A stretch of 64,000 nt of DNA, taken from positions 2,033,694 to 2,097,693 of the forward strand of contig NC_089194.1 of NCBI RefSeq assembly GCF_947507565.1, given 5' to 3'. Numbering within the stretch: the first letter of the stretch is position 1; every line of letters starts with the position of its first letter. Below, in pieces: positions 13,348 to 24,851 of this stretch. The notes beneath the pieces were generated by a model. That model made no database searches. It was not told where the DNA came from and saw only the letters and a program-made list of their open reading frames with translations. The stretch is from Oscarella lobularis. Lineage: Eukaryota; Porifera; Homoscleromorpha; Homosclerophorida; Oscarellidae. The translations under genes and the position numbers were made by a program.

Positions 13348-16300
13348 TAGACTCTTGTTAGTGGTTGAGTCTTTGTGAAAACGGGCAGTTTTGCGAATTT
13401 AGATTGAGATCCCACAGCGAATATTTGATTTTTTTTCAGGTGAAATCTGAGAGAGAAAAATTGCTTTTACTTTTTTAAAATTTTAGACAATGCTTCTCAC
13501 CCCAGAACTCCACGAAATAAACCACGCACGCCCAAATCCCAGATTCGAAAGCACGTGCATAATTTCGTCAAAACTTGAACGTCATCACTGCTACTTTGAT
13601 AGTACAAAAGAAGAAAAATTCCGCTATTAATTAATTGAATTATTAAATTTATATATATCGAATTTTTCTATTGTTTACCCTTGTGAATCCGGGACGTAAT
13701 CTTTAGAACATGGATTGGAATCTTGCCCATGCGGAAGCAAAGTTCCTGAAGATAAAATCTTCTCTAATTCAGCCTCGTAATTGGGAAGTAACAGCTGATT
13801 AATATCAACAAAAACAGGCGTTTGATCCCTATAATAATAATAAATAAATAAATAAATAAATACCTCTTATTATACAGTAGTCAATAATCACTTATTCATG
13901 GCTCGATTTTTGAAATATTGGTCGAAGTAGTACCCGTTTACATTGAGGCCATTTCTTCCTATGTGATAAACGCGTGAGACGTCGGGAAAAATTGAATCGC
14001 GTTCCTTTGTCTGCGCCGCTTCGCGTAGCCACAAATCCCAACTCCTTAGAAAATCAAAGGGACACCCATTAATTAATTAATTTATTATTGATTCTATCAG
14101 TTCCGGGTTTACCAGCCATAGCAACAGGGAGGCCATTTAGGGGAAATTTCTAACCAAAGGGATTTGCTTAGTAGCCAACTATAGACAAAGAATTGCCAAA
14201 TTTGAATTTTTAACTGTCCGTTTTTTAGTCTACCCTAATCCGGGGAAAAATTCCGTTCTATATAATTTTGAATTGTCTGTAGAAGTATGAAGATAGCCTA
14301 ATAGATTTAATTATTTTCATTGTTTCCTATTAGTCAATAAATAAATAAATAAATATTTACCGTTATCATTCCAAGCAGATACAGTGAGAAGGGTTTCGTC
14401 TTTATCTAGCAAAGGTTTTAGATAGTGAAAATAATAGAGAAAGTCTGGTGAAACAATTAAATCTTCTTCCAATACAATGACGCAATCCTTCATGAAACAT
14501 ATTCAAAAATATATAATAGTTTTGATTGTACACCTGTCTACTTTTGTAGGAAATATTTCCCAAGAGGTTTTAAGTGAGCGAAAATAGTGAGCAGCAACCA
14601 CGTCAGCATTTCTAAATATTTGTTCCATATCTGATTAATTAATTAATAGGTAATTAATTGATTTATTAAAATTTAAATCTGGCTTACCTGATGTGCTTTT
14701 GACTTTCGGAAACTGCACGTTTTTAATAAGAAACAAATTGACTAGACGCTGAATTTCCACAGAATATCCATCAATAAATACCTAGGCAAGGAGACGCTAG
14801 AACAAATAAATAAACACGTGACAAAATTTACAGAAATGAGCGACGAATTGAGACCAGGCAAAGCAAAGAGAGACTGAATGCACTGAGCTAGATAACTACC
14901 ACGATTCGACGCTACAAAAAAAACGACTAAACCCCTTAAAGTATAAAGGATACAAAGCCCTACACGCTATAATGACTATTGGTATGGTATGATGAAAGCG
15001 CGTGGAGGATTGTGGAGAGTGTGTGATTGGCTGAGAGGCTTGAGAGACTTGAGGAGAAGGAGTAGCAGTCAAAAGTCTCGCGTTTGGAAATAATGGATTA
15101 TGGTCTGTCTTTACCTGAGCAAAATGGCCCATATCCTTCGTGTTGAGCGCAGAATGACTGGTGAGCTGAGATGCCGAAATTTAGGGAATCCACTGCAGAG
15201 AAAAAATTAGGATTAGAAATTAGCTTTTTTGAAAATTAATCAATTTAAATTATTAGTCATAGAAACGTCACGTGTGTATGTACATGAACAGAGTAGAAAT
15301 TCTTTGAAAAAATTGGTATCAAAACGAAATTTTAAAAATTAAAAATTTGCGTGGGTTAGAAAGGATTACCTTGTATGGGAACACAGCCGGAGAATTCAAC
15401 GCCATTGGACCAAAGACCAAGTTCAGCTGGATCAATCTTTATATAAATAATTATTCTAATTATTTTATTGATTTATTGATTTGGACCTCTTCGTATATTG
15501 AAGTTCCTTTCATTCCTTTTTGGCCAATCATGAGCCAGCTACCGCGAAAGTTTAATGAATCGATTTTTGAACTTCCGAATTTTCGAATTGCAGCCCTGCC
15601 CACTTTCCCTAGTCTTAATTAAAATGTATCAATATTTATTTATCTATTCGATTTATTTTTGAACCTGTATGACGCGTCATCTGCTGTTGCCATAACAACT
15701 ATTCTCCCGTCATTTATCCCATTTAAAAATTCTGAAAATTCGTCACCCTCTTTTACATAATAAAGAATACATTTATTTTGCGCGCATAATTATTTAATTA
15801 ATTACCTTCGCTATACGTATCAAAATTTTTCACAGCAACAACACTTTTCGTACGTCCTATAAAAATTAATTAATTATTAATTAATTAATTAATTAATGCT
15901 ATTGATTTTTACCATGTATGACAACAACGTTTATGCCTCTTCGCGAATTTACTGACGTCACAATACTAGGAAATGTGTTATTATTAATTAGCTAATTAAT
16001 TATGTAATAACACACTCTTTTCCTTCGACGCAAATAAAGGCGGAATCCGTATCGGGACCGGAGACCACGTGTATGGCTAAATGAGACGATTCGCATGCGG
16101 TTTTTTGACCGCATAAAGGAAGGCGATTCTGTGCAGGAGCCTGTGTTTTCTTCGTAGGAGAAGAAACGATGGACCTCCGGGCGGAAGGGGGCCCCGCTTC
16201 AAGAGAGGTCACGCCAGTCAATCGAGTGTAGTTGTAGTAGATAACAATTGCTATCGTTGCTATGAGGAGAAGGCGAAAGCATAGAGATCCTGCAGAAAAA

Positions 16301-16440
16301 GAAGGCGATGTTTTCTCCAGGGAACGCCCCCTTTTTCGGTCACCTTTCTTAGTTCGAAATACGCTTAGGAAGGTCATTTGGTCTCGAGGCGAAGCATAGT
16401 CGCTTTGCAAAGACGAATGTACGGCTTCTGCTATGGACAA
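13348..16440 (-). CDS. POMGNT1: Protein O-linked-mannose beta-1,2-N-acetylglucosaminyltransferase 1
   Basis: Golgi type II glycosyltransferase (GT13 fold) that adds GlcNAc to O-mannose, as on dystroglycan. The first exon (ATG at 16440) has a basic cytosolic tail and a TM anchor at residues 55-68 (LLLIATIAIVIYYNY). Exons at about 15990-15380 form the stem domain of ILEI/FAM3 type (VVVIHG, VAVKNFDTYSEG, GRIVVMATADDASY). Catalytic exons follow: DCVIVLEEDLIVSPDFLYYF at about 14480-14420 carries the EED metal-binding motif, then TVSAWNDNG, and WDLWLREAAQ with IFPDVSRVYHIGRNGLNVNG at about 14035-13925. The C-terminus continues through two more exons to FRIWDLGVRGLFRG and LKKNQIFAVGS, with the stop complement at 13350-13348. 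The stem plus the C-terminal tail separate it from MGAT1. A second in-frame ATG (residue 22) could be the true start. Confidence 0.9.
14330..14360. repeat. Short (TAAA)n tracts in POMGNT1 introns
   Basis: AATAAATAAATA runs occur at 13828-13862 and 14335-14358 inside introns of the minus-strand gene. Simple sequence, no further content. Confidence 0.7.
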
Positions 16441-16546
16441 GGCCTTCCAAAGACTCTAACGCACGTGCGTCTTACGTTTACCATGACGACAGTCGATATC
16501 CCGTACGCAACCTCATATTTCGTATTTTGCGACGTTGTCCAGAGCG
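16441..16546. promoter_or_regulatory. Divergent promoter POMGNT1 / pleckstrin
   Basis: Only 106 bp separate the POMGNT1 start codon (16440, minus) and the pleckstrin start (16547, plus). The interval contains one CACGTG (E-box) at about 16462 and a TGACGACAGTCGAT stretch. A shared or overlapping promoter is inferred from spacing alone. Confidence 0.5.
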
Positions 16547-18575
16547 ATGATGGATGTTCCTCGTCTGAAGGAAGGTTTTCTCGTGAAAAAAGTACCGCGA
16601 ATCGATCCAAACCCTTCGAGCGAGCAAACAGAGGCTCCTTTTAGGGTCACGTACGCCACAATTGGCGAACGCGCTGGTTCGCTCTTACCCCGAACTCCCT
16701 AGAGTACTACAAGCAAAAAACGGTACGTTTTAAGCGTTTTCTGTTCGAGATTTGAAGTGGGGCCCCCTATTAGGACAAACTTCCGGCTGGTACGATACAA
16801 CTCGACGGTTGCGCGCTCATTTCGCCTACTCCTGACTACAGTAAGCGTACGGTAAGAATGTCTTCTAACGAATTTTTCATTATTTAAAAAATCAATAATT
16901 AATAAGCACGTGATGCGATTAATTGCATTGGATGGGAAAGAATTCATGATCGAAGCGCCAGATGCTGGAACGCATAAGGAATGGGTTGATTCAATTAGTG
17001 AAATTATTACAAAATTAGGAAGTCGAAAATCAGTAAAAATTAATTACAAGTCTTAGATTAAATATATTTATTATTAATTTATAGACTGAAACGTTTTCTT
17101 CTCAAGTCAAGAAACAAAATTTAGATTTACCAGCAAACAGGTCTGACTAGATATTGTTTTATTAATTATTTAATTAATCTATTTATTGATGTAGTGAAAT
17201 TCTTGAAGCCATGCAAGACCCGGAAGCAGGCGTTCCACTCAGTGATCACAAATCTCGTTTGAAAACGTACAAACATTGTTTTGCAGGTAAAATAAAATAT
17301 TCTGAAAAAAGAGTAGAAGAGAGTAGAATGACATAACGTCGTCATTTGGACTCATAGAGAAGAGAGTAAGACAGTCTTTTGCACTTTTGGAAGACTCTCT
17401 TTCATTTTTAGAAGACTGTCTTTATCTTTTGGAAGACAGTCTTTCATTTTTGGAAGACAGTCTTTCACTTTTTGAGAGTAGTCTTGCACTTTTGGAAGAC
17501 TCTCTTTCATTTTTGGAAGACTGTCTTGCACTTTTGGAAAACAGTCCTTCACTTTTAGAAGACTGTCTTCTCTGTTGTCATTTGACTCATAGAGAAGAGA
17601 GTAATTCTAGAATGGCGCCGTCATTTGGACTCATAGAGAGTAGTTTAGGCTTGGGCATCTTTTCCTTTATTTTGAGTCTGACTTTTCCTTTGTAGGATGT
17701 GAATTGATTGAATGGTTTTTATCTTGGTCTTTCGTATCCACAAGAGAATCTGGAGTCTATTTAGCAAATTCTCTCCTAAAAGAAGGCCTCATTCAACCTG
17801 TGGGTGGAATCAGCAAAGAATCTTTTCGTCGAAACGCTCATCTCATCAAAAGAGACTCCTTCATGGATCACGTGGGAGCACTCTATCGATTTGTAATAAT
17901 ACGAATTTTTTATATTTATTAATTATTGATTTTAATCTAGTCTGCTTTGAAACCTTCCGTGAGGGTTGAGTGTCATTTTGGAGGCTCTGGCTCTGGCCAG
18001 GATACAAAAGATGCTACAGTTTCCCTTGGAAATGAGGAAGAGGAGAGTGACGAAGAGGATGAGCCTGTGCCTCATTGTGTAAGGGATAAACACAAGGAGA
18101 GCAAAGAAATCGTTTGTCAGGGATTTCTCATGAAAAAAGTATCCAAGACTATATTAGTTAATTAATTTTATTTATTTATTTTCTCAGGGTCACAAGCGTC
18201 GAAATTGGAAAGCGAGAAAATTCGTTCTGAAGAAAGATTCCGAAGAACTTTTATACTACAAAGGATCTAAGGTAATTTTTAATTAATTTTTAAATTCACT
18301 TATTAATTAATTTTTAGCCTGATCCTGTTGGATATATTCGTTTACGTGGCGCTGAAGTTCAAATTGTTAATCCCTTTGAGGGTTCGTTTTATTATTTATT
18401 AAATATTTGATTTAATTGGCGTTTAGGTGATGAGCACTTTTCGAAAAGTCGTGTTGATCATTTATTTCACGTTCGAACCGAGTCAGGTATTATTTATTTG
18501 CTGCAGGCGTCGTCAGACGTTGAACGCGACAATTGGATCAAAAATATAGTGTCTGTTGTAACGAGAGTGCAGTAG
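16547..18575 (+). CDS. PLEK: Pleckstrin, PH-DEP-PH phosphoinositide-binding adaptor
   Basis: Cytoplasmic adaptor that binds phosphoinositides; in vertebrates a major PKC substrate of blood cells. It starts with MMDVPRLKEGFLVKK (ATG 16547); the exon GHVRHNWRTRWFALTPNSLE gives the classical first PH domain (to about 17040). The DEP domain is at 17700-17890 (CELIEWFLSWSFVSTRESGV). The acidic linker EEEESDEEDE at 18030-18060 is followed by the second PH domain (VCQGFLMKKGHKRRNWKARK, FVLKKDSEELLYYKGSK), ending DNWIKNIVSVVTRVQ at TAG 18573-18575. Domain order and spacing match pleckstrin. The PKC-site cluster of vertebrate PLEK between PH1 and DEP is not obvious here. One intron before the DEP exon is swollen by a minisatellite; intron 2 has a GGGGCCCC motif. 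Confidence 0.93.
17365..17578. repeat. 21-nt minisatellite of palindromic units in a pleckstrin intron
   Basis: About ten copies of a roughly 21-nt unit of the form TTTGGAAGACTGTCTTTCAC. Each contains the near-palindrome GAAGACnGTCTT(C). Because the unit is a multiple of 3 and lacks stops, it is open on both strands, producing spurious repetitive ORFs. It lies between the exon ending KTYKHCFAG and the DEP exon, so it is intronic. Confidence 0.88.
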
Positions 18576-18623
18576 ATTTATACAGTCAATTTATACGTAA
18601 TAGAGTCCGATTGTTAGACATGA

Positions 18624-18711
18624 GCCTTCGTAGCTCAGTGGTTAGAGCACTGGTCTCGTAACTGTAACCAGGATCAACCAGGGGTCGTGAGTTCAAATCT
18701 CACCGAGGGCT
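18624..18711 (+). tRNA. tRNA-Thr (CGT) with a 15-nt intron
   Basis: Acceptor GCCTTCG pairs with CGAGGGC (one G-U); the D arm starts TAGCTCAGTGGTTAGAGC; anticodon stem CTGGT/ACCAG with loop CTCGTAA gives anticodon CGT. A 15-nt insertion follows the base 3' of the anticodon (canonical nuclear intron position). T arm GTGAG-TTCAAAT-CTCAC. A T-run (18714-18722) a few bases downstream is a Pol III terminator. Confidence 0.9.
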
Positions 18712-18713
18712 GG

Positions 18714-18731
18714 GATTTTTTTTTCTTTTTT
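18714..18731 (+). terminator. Pol III terminator of the tRNA-Thr gene
   Basis: Run of nine T, then C and six T, directly after the mature tRNA 3' end, as expected for RNA polymerase III. Confidence 0.75.
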
Positions 18732-18922
18732 TGAATTAAAAACGCGTCTTTCTTGTTTTGTTTTGTAAGCCTTTAAGAATTTTGATTATCATGACAATTC
18801 GACGCGAATATCGACGACGCGTCTGGATGAGACCTTATTCTCACGTGACGCTCAGCTGCCAATCAGGTCAACGTCTCAACTCGGAGTCAACTGTTACTCA
18901 CCAAGGGCTCGCTAAGTGAGAA

Positions 18923-21900
18923 ATGGAGTCGTCGTCGCCAGCGTACGGCTACGACGTCGCAACCCTCCAATCGCTTATGGAGTTGCGCGGCTCCGAAGCG
19001 GTCAAACGAATTGAAAACGACTTCGGAGGCATCGAACGCATAGGACGCTCTCTTCGAACCGATTTGGAGCGCGGATTGGCGTCGGACGACGAGGCGGACA
19101 TCCAGGAGCGTCGAAACGTCTTCGGATGGAACATTATACCGACGAAAAAGCCGAAAACGTTTCTCCAACTCGCCTGGGAAGCGTTACACGACGTTACGCT
19201 CATTATTCTCGTCGGAGCGTCGATCATTTCGCTTGGAATTGGAATAGGATTTGAAGAAAATAAGCAAACGGGTGAGTTTTCGAAGTGGGGCCTCTTTTGA
19301 GGGAACGGTTGCTATCCTTTTAGTTAGCGCGCTAGACCGCTCGTAAAACGTACTAAAATTTTATTTCTAGCCTGGATCGACGGGTTTGCTATTATGGTTG
19401 CGGTTGTAATCGTCGTAATCGTTGCCGCGGCGAATGATTATAGCAAAGAAAAGCAATTTCAAGCGTTGCAGAAGCAAATTAAACAAGATCACAATTTCAA
19501 TGTGATAAGAGGCGGAAATGTAAGAAAATGATGATAATAATAAAAATATATAATTTTTTAATTAGGTATTTTCGGTGAATGTTACGGAAGTTGTTGTGGG
19601 TGACGTCATTTCGTTTAAATACGGGGACGCTCTTCCAGCAGATGGCATTCTCATTGAAGGCAATGACATCCGCGTAGATGAGTCGTCCATGACAGGGGAG
19701 AATGATCACGTGAAAAAACGTCCAGGTCGTGACATTGTTCTTCTTTCAAGTACACAAGTCATGGAAGGTGGGAAAAATCAATAATATAAATATGGTACAT
19801 ATATGTAATCTTCTTTTTTTATAGGAAGTGGTAAAATGCTCGTCTGTGCCGTGGGAGTCAATTCGCAATCCGGCGTCATTTTCACGCTAATGAATCGCGA
19901 CAAAGGAAAAAAGAAAAAAGAGGAGAAGGAGGAACGTCCTTCTCAATCCGACGAAGAAGAAGATATGGTTTCAAGTGAAAAATCGGTTCTCCAACGAAAA
20001 TTGACGAAACTCGCAATACAAATTGGCTACTTTGGTCTGACTGCCGCCATCCTAAGTGCCGTCGTTCTTATCCTTCGTTATTGCATTGAAACATACGTCG
20101 TCAATGGAGAGGATTTTGAAACGAAAGATCTCAACGATATTCTTCACGGTTTTATTATTGGTGTCACTGTTCTCGTTGTCGCCTTGCCGGAAGGATTGCC
20201 GCTTGCCGTCACAATATCTCTCGCCTATTCGGTGAAGAAAATGATGCGTGATCATAATCTCGTACGTCATTTGTACGCGTGTGAGACGATGGGAAATGCG
20301 ACGGCCATTTGTTCCGATAAGACGGGAACGTTGACGACGAATCGGATGACGGTGGTGCGGAGTTATGTCGGACGAAAGGCGTACGGACCCAAAGTGGGGC
20401 GTGGTGACATGAATGATGACGTTATGAGGATCTTGTGTGATGGAATCGCTATTAATAGCGGTTATTCGTCGTGTATTTTGGTAAGGATGTATATTGGAAC
20501 CCTCTTTACGTTTACGTAGGGTATTCTTCTCTCTCTAGGCTCCTGAAAGAGAAGGAGAGTTGCCTAGGCAGGCGGGAAACAAAACCGAATGCGCTTTACT
20601 TCAATTTTGCGATTTGCTTGGGGAGAGTTACAAAGGAATACGAGATAGACATCCAGAACGTTCTTTTACCAAGGTAAAAAAATTAGATCATTATTTTTCT
20701 ACTTTTAATTGTCGCTCGAAGGTTTTCACGTTCAATTCTATACGAAAATCCATGACGACTGTGATTCCACTTGGCGACGGGAAATATCGCGTTTTCACGA
20801 AAGGCGCGTCAGAAATTCTTATTAACAAATGCTCGTACATTGTGGGTTCGGACGCGGAGCTCCATCCACTCAGTCGCGTCGATCGTAAAAATCTCATTCG
20901 CAACACCGTCGAAACGATGGCAGAACAAGGTCTCCGTACCCTCACACTCGCTTATAAGGTAAACAAACACGATAAAGATGTTTTGTCGACACTTTATTAT
21001 GATAATAATGCCGTGTATAGGATGTTGTCGAAGAGGAAATTCCCCAAGGAAGTGGCGAGGAAGGTGAAACGGGTTGGGACGACGAATCGTTTGTGACGAA
21101 CGATCTCGTTTGCGTTGCCGTCGTGGGAATCGAGGATCCCGTTCGCGATGAAGTACCCGCCTCAATTGATAAAGTCCAGATGGCTGGCGTCACCGTTCGC
21201 ATGGTGACGGGCGACAACGAGAAAACGGCGACGGCTATTGCGTCGAAATGCGGAATTCTTCCTCCGGGAAGCAATTTTCTCGTCATGACGGGACGCGAAT
21301 TCAATCGGCGTATTCGCGACGAAAACGGCAATGTGAAACAAGAACTAGTCGACGTCATATGGCCACGACTTCGCGTCTTGGCGAGATCGAGTCCCGAAGA
21401 CAAACATCTTCTCGTCAAGGGAATCATGCAAAGCAAATTAACAAAACATCAGGAAGTCGTCGCCGTGACGGGCGACGGAACGAACGACGGTCCGGCGTTG
21501 AGTTCGGCCGATGTCGGTTTTGCTATGGGAATCGCCGGAACGGACGTCGCCAAATCGGCATCGGATATCGTTCTCACTGACGACAATTTCGCGAGCATTG
21601 TCAAAGCGGTCATGTGGGGACGCAACGTCTATGATAGCATATCGAAATTCGTTCAATTTCAGCTCACCGTCAACGTTGTCGCTGTCATTCTCACTTTTAT
21701 ATCGTCGTGTGTTATCAACGATTCGCCGTTGACTGCCTTGCAAATGCTTTGGGTTAATTTGCTTATGGATTCCATGGCGTCTCTTGCGCTTGCTACTGAG
21801 CCTCCGACCGACGAATTGCTTCAGAGGAAACCGTACGGACGTACGAAGCCCTTGATTTCTCGTACGATGTTTCGGAATATTGTCATGCATTCGCTTTTTC

Positions 21901-22619
21901 AACTCGCCGTCGTTTTCACTTTGGTTTTCGCTGGAGCTCAGTTGTTTGACATTGATTCGGCGGTTGGCCAGACGAAACGCGAACCGACTCAGCATTTCAC
22001 TATCGTCTTCAACGCTTTCGTCATGATGCAAATATTCAACGAGATTAACGCGAGAAAATGTCACGGTGAGCGCAACGTTTTCAAAGGAATCACGTCCAAT
22101 CCCATATTTATTGTGATTGTTGTGGGAACTCTCGCTGTTCAGGTAATGAATGGTTAGGGGGGTAGGGGGAAGGGGGAAATCATCTTTCTTCTCTTGTCCT
22201 ATTAGATTCTTATTGTCGAGTATTGTGGCTTGGTTTTTCATACCGTTCCTCTGACGGCTGATCAGTGGTTATGGTGTGTTTTTCTTGGCGTCGCCGAGCT
22301 CCTTTGGGGTCAAGTCGTCACGACGATACCGAAGAATCCCATGCCGTCGCTTGTCAAAGACAAAGTGAGTCCCGCAGACGAAGTCGACACCGAAGAACGC
22401 AATCCGAGGATTCTTTGGATGCGCGGTCTCTGGCGACTTCAAGCTCAAATTCGCGTTGTCAACGCGTTTCGTGCGAGCGTCGAAACGCAACCGACGCCCC
22501 AGACGGGCAGTCGAAAGTCGACGAACGCCGCTAATAGTCCGCTTTATCCGTCCAAACTCTTTCGGAGTCTTAGTCAGCCGACAGAAGACGCCGCCGGTAA
22601 CGCCGAGACGATCATGTAG
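18923..22619 (+). CDS. Plasma-membrane Ca2+-transporting ATPase (PMCA)
   Basis: P2B-type pump that exports cytosolic Ca2+ across the plasma membrane and is activated by calmodulin. From ATG 18923 the N-terminus is followed by TM1 ([20 protein letters not shown]) and TM2. The actuator region has [15 protein letters not shown] (TGE motif), the insertion before M3 is Lys/Glu-rich (KKKKEEKEE), M4 contains PEGLPLAV, and the phosphorylation site is CSDKTGTLT (about 20310-20340). [10 protein letters not shown] and [12 protein letters not shown] complete the P domain, and M5-M10 lie at 21640-22290. The C-tail has the calmodulin-binding helix [19 protein letters not shown] (about 22430-22480), very close to vertebrate PMCA. 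The stop is at 22617-22619. Seven introns. The intron at 20674-20721 is 48 nt, with no stop codon in frame. Confidence 0.96.
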
Positions 22620-23602
22620 GTAAAGACGTGCGAGAGCTAGGGGGAGGGGTGCATGAAAATCTTTGCGTGCATGTCGTTCGTTGTGCTGATTGTTTAAAGT
22701 GTACGTTTGTCTTGATATTTACCTAGTTTCAGGGTCTCTAGTGTAGTCTCGTGTCTGCGCTCGCGGTTTTTCATGGAATGCATTCTACTGCGTCAACCCT
22801 GTCAATTGTCAGAAGAATTGCGCGTACGCCTCCTAATAGTCACCATGAAGATGCTTCATATTTTTGTAAACAGTCTTGAGGAGTCGTCGAAGACGTCTCA
22901 CAGGGGTTTTTAGATCGAATTTATAAGGATAGTGCTATCGCTTAATTAAAAAACGCGTTGATATTGAGCTTTCTGTAGATCGTCTCCCGGGGTATTTCCT
23001 GCGTTGAAGACGCATTTCTGTGAAGCGGACAATTGTGGGTAAGCAACTTCCTATTTTTTTGTGTTATTAGTGTAATGGCACGAGCCTCGCACGCTCAAGA
23101 AGGCGAGCAAATCAAAGCGTCGGTGGAAAATCGGGTGGAGCACGAGGCGGCGACGACTCGAGACCACCGCCACGATACCGTACCTTCAATTAGCATGTTT
23201 TCCAAAATCCAAACAGATTTCCTCTGCATTATTCTGTCTGCAGAGCATCCTTATTCGTAGCGAAGCTCCAAGAAGCCAATTCCATTAGGGAACCAATTTC
23301 CCGAACAACTAACAGGGTTGTCGCGGCGAGTCGTGCGTGTGCGTGCGTGCGTGACCGTGACCGCCTGTAGGATGCGTCGAAGAAACGGCGCCCCCATTCA
23401 CTCTCCTCCGCCTCCTCCTCACATTATCCCGACGATCGGACGGCGCCGGTGCACCCCGCGGTTCTTAGTGGCTGTGTGTGGTCTGTCGTCTGCACGGCGA
23501 CCTGTGCCACGTGCCGTCGATTGTCGCAGCCCCTCGCCTCCTAATCTCCCTAATTGGACCGGGGACCAGCGGGGAGAGAGTGAGCCATCTCTCCGATTCC
23601 CA
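22620..23602. other. Intergenic region between PMCA and the hydroxylase gene
   Basis: Probable PMCA 3' UTR (to about 23000) and the upstream region/leader of the next gene. 23330-23600 is GC-rich with GCGTGCGTGCGTG repeats and in-frame ORFs running into the hydroxylase start, but nothing recognisable as protein. Confidence 0.5.
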
Positions 23603-24712
23603 ATGACACTGAGAGGACGGCTAGTGCGTTTCGTTCAACAAGCTCTCATCGCTCTGCTTGTCGCCGTCTCTGGCGGCGCACTACGAGGTGAGGCTAGCCC
23701 TCAGGTGACCGCGCGCGCGGATATCAAGACAAACCAACCTCCGCGACCGTCTTCTTTCTATACATAGGCGAAGCCATCTTTATAGTCCTTCTCCTCCTTC
23801 GTAACTTTGACGTCGTCGTCGCCACGACGAAGGCAATCCCTCTTTCTCACGACAACGAAACTACGCCATCGTGTCCGGAAACGCGTTCCCTCTTCACCGG
23901 CCTTCCCTATTTTATGGTTGCCGCTCAACTGACAAGTTTTCTTATCTATTTCTCCGTTTGCGGCACGCTTCAGCTCTATTTCTACGTCGCCCGACGGCAC
24001 CGTTCGGGCGAGTGGAAGTGCCAACCGACGAAATTCCTTACGCCCAAACACGAGCGACACGAAATTCTTCTCGGTTCGTTCAACGCCTTTACGGCGAACA
24101 TCTTCTCTGCTCTGCTCGGCTGCTACATTTATAACGGCGGCACGATGACGTCACTCTATTTCAACATCGCCGACTACGGTTGGACGTATTTCTTTGCCAG
24201 TTTCGTCCTTCTCTTTCTCTACGAAGACGCCGTTTCCTACTATTTGCATCGGATTATGCACTTGCCCTTCTTCTACAAGCTCCTTCACAAATGGCATCAT
24301 AAGTACACCGTTCCCACCGCTTTTTCTGCTACCGCTTTTCATCCCATCGAATGGTGGACGTTCCAATTCGTTCAATTTTTGCCAGCCTTCGTCGCGCCAC
24401 TTCACGCTTTTGTCTACGTCGCCGTTCTTCTTTATAATTACTATTACGGACTAATCGATCATTCTGGCGTCTACATCGAGTCGTGCTTTCCCTGGCAGCA
24501 GCCGAGCCTCTTTCACGATTATCATCACCGGTTAGCTGGCGCGTGTGCGAGTATGTATACATCCGTGTCACTTCCGGATTTTTTTGCGTAGGTATTCCAG
24601 AGTCAACTACGGACTCAATACGAAGATGTTCGACTGGATGCACGGTACGCTGCGCGAAATACACAAGTGGAGGCCAACAAAGAATATCACAGCCGTTACA
24701 GAATATGAATAA
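23603..24712 (+). CDS. Fatty acid hydroxylase / sterol desaturase superfamily membrane protein
   Basis: ER membrane di-iron oxygenase family (sterol C4-methyl oxidase, C5-desaturase, C25-hydroxylase, FAXDC2, AGMO). All three histidine boxes are present: HRIMH (HX3H, about 24250), HKWHH (HX2HH, about 24290) and HDYHH (about 24515). Hydrophobic helices surround them (TSFLIYFSVCGTLQLYFYV, ASFVLLFLY, FLPAFVAPLHAFVYVAVLLY). I chose the ATG at 23603 (MTLRGRLVRFVQQALIALLV), which splices over an intron ending at 23767 into the frame GEAIFIVLLLLRNF. A last intron at 24530-24591 leads to YSRVNYGLNTKMFDWMHGTL and the TAA at 24710-24712. The short loop between the first two boxes and the NYGLN...DWMHGT ending fit FAXDC2/CH25H-like members, but the substrate cannot be read from sequence. 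Confidence 0.88.
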
Positions 24713-24851
24713 GAAAATACAGTTATTTTTATCAACGTTTAGAGGGGGGTATTAAGGGGGGTCGACGTATAGAATAGCCAAAGTGAGAAACCTGCCTGTG
24801 CACATGTCCGGAGGGACAACGAGAGGGGTGGTCGTTTATATTGATTTGCCC

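Noticed and set aside
17352-17695. Leucine/serine-repeat and lysine-repeat ORFs in the pleckstrin gene
   Set aside because: They translate an intronic minisatellite; flanking exons splice across it.
21438-22241. 267-codon ORF antisense to the PMCA C-terminal half
   Set aside because: Shadow of a strongly conserved coding exon; low-complexity Arg/Ser content and no splice logic of its own.
23318-23602. Upstream extension of the hydroxylase ORF (Arg/Pro/His-rich)
   Set aside because: The composition looks like a GC-rich leader. The downstream ATG at 23603 gives a sensible hydrophobic N-terminus.
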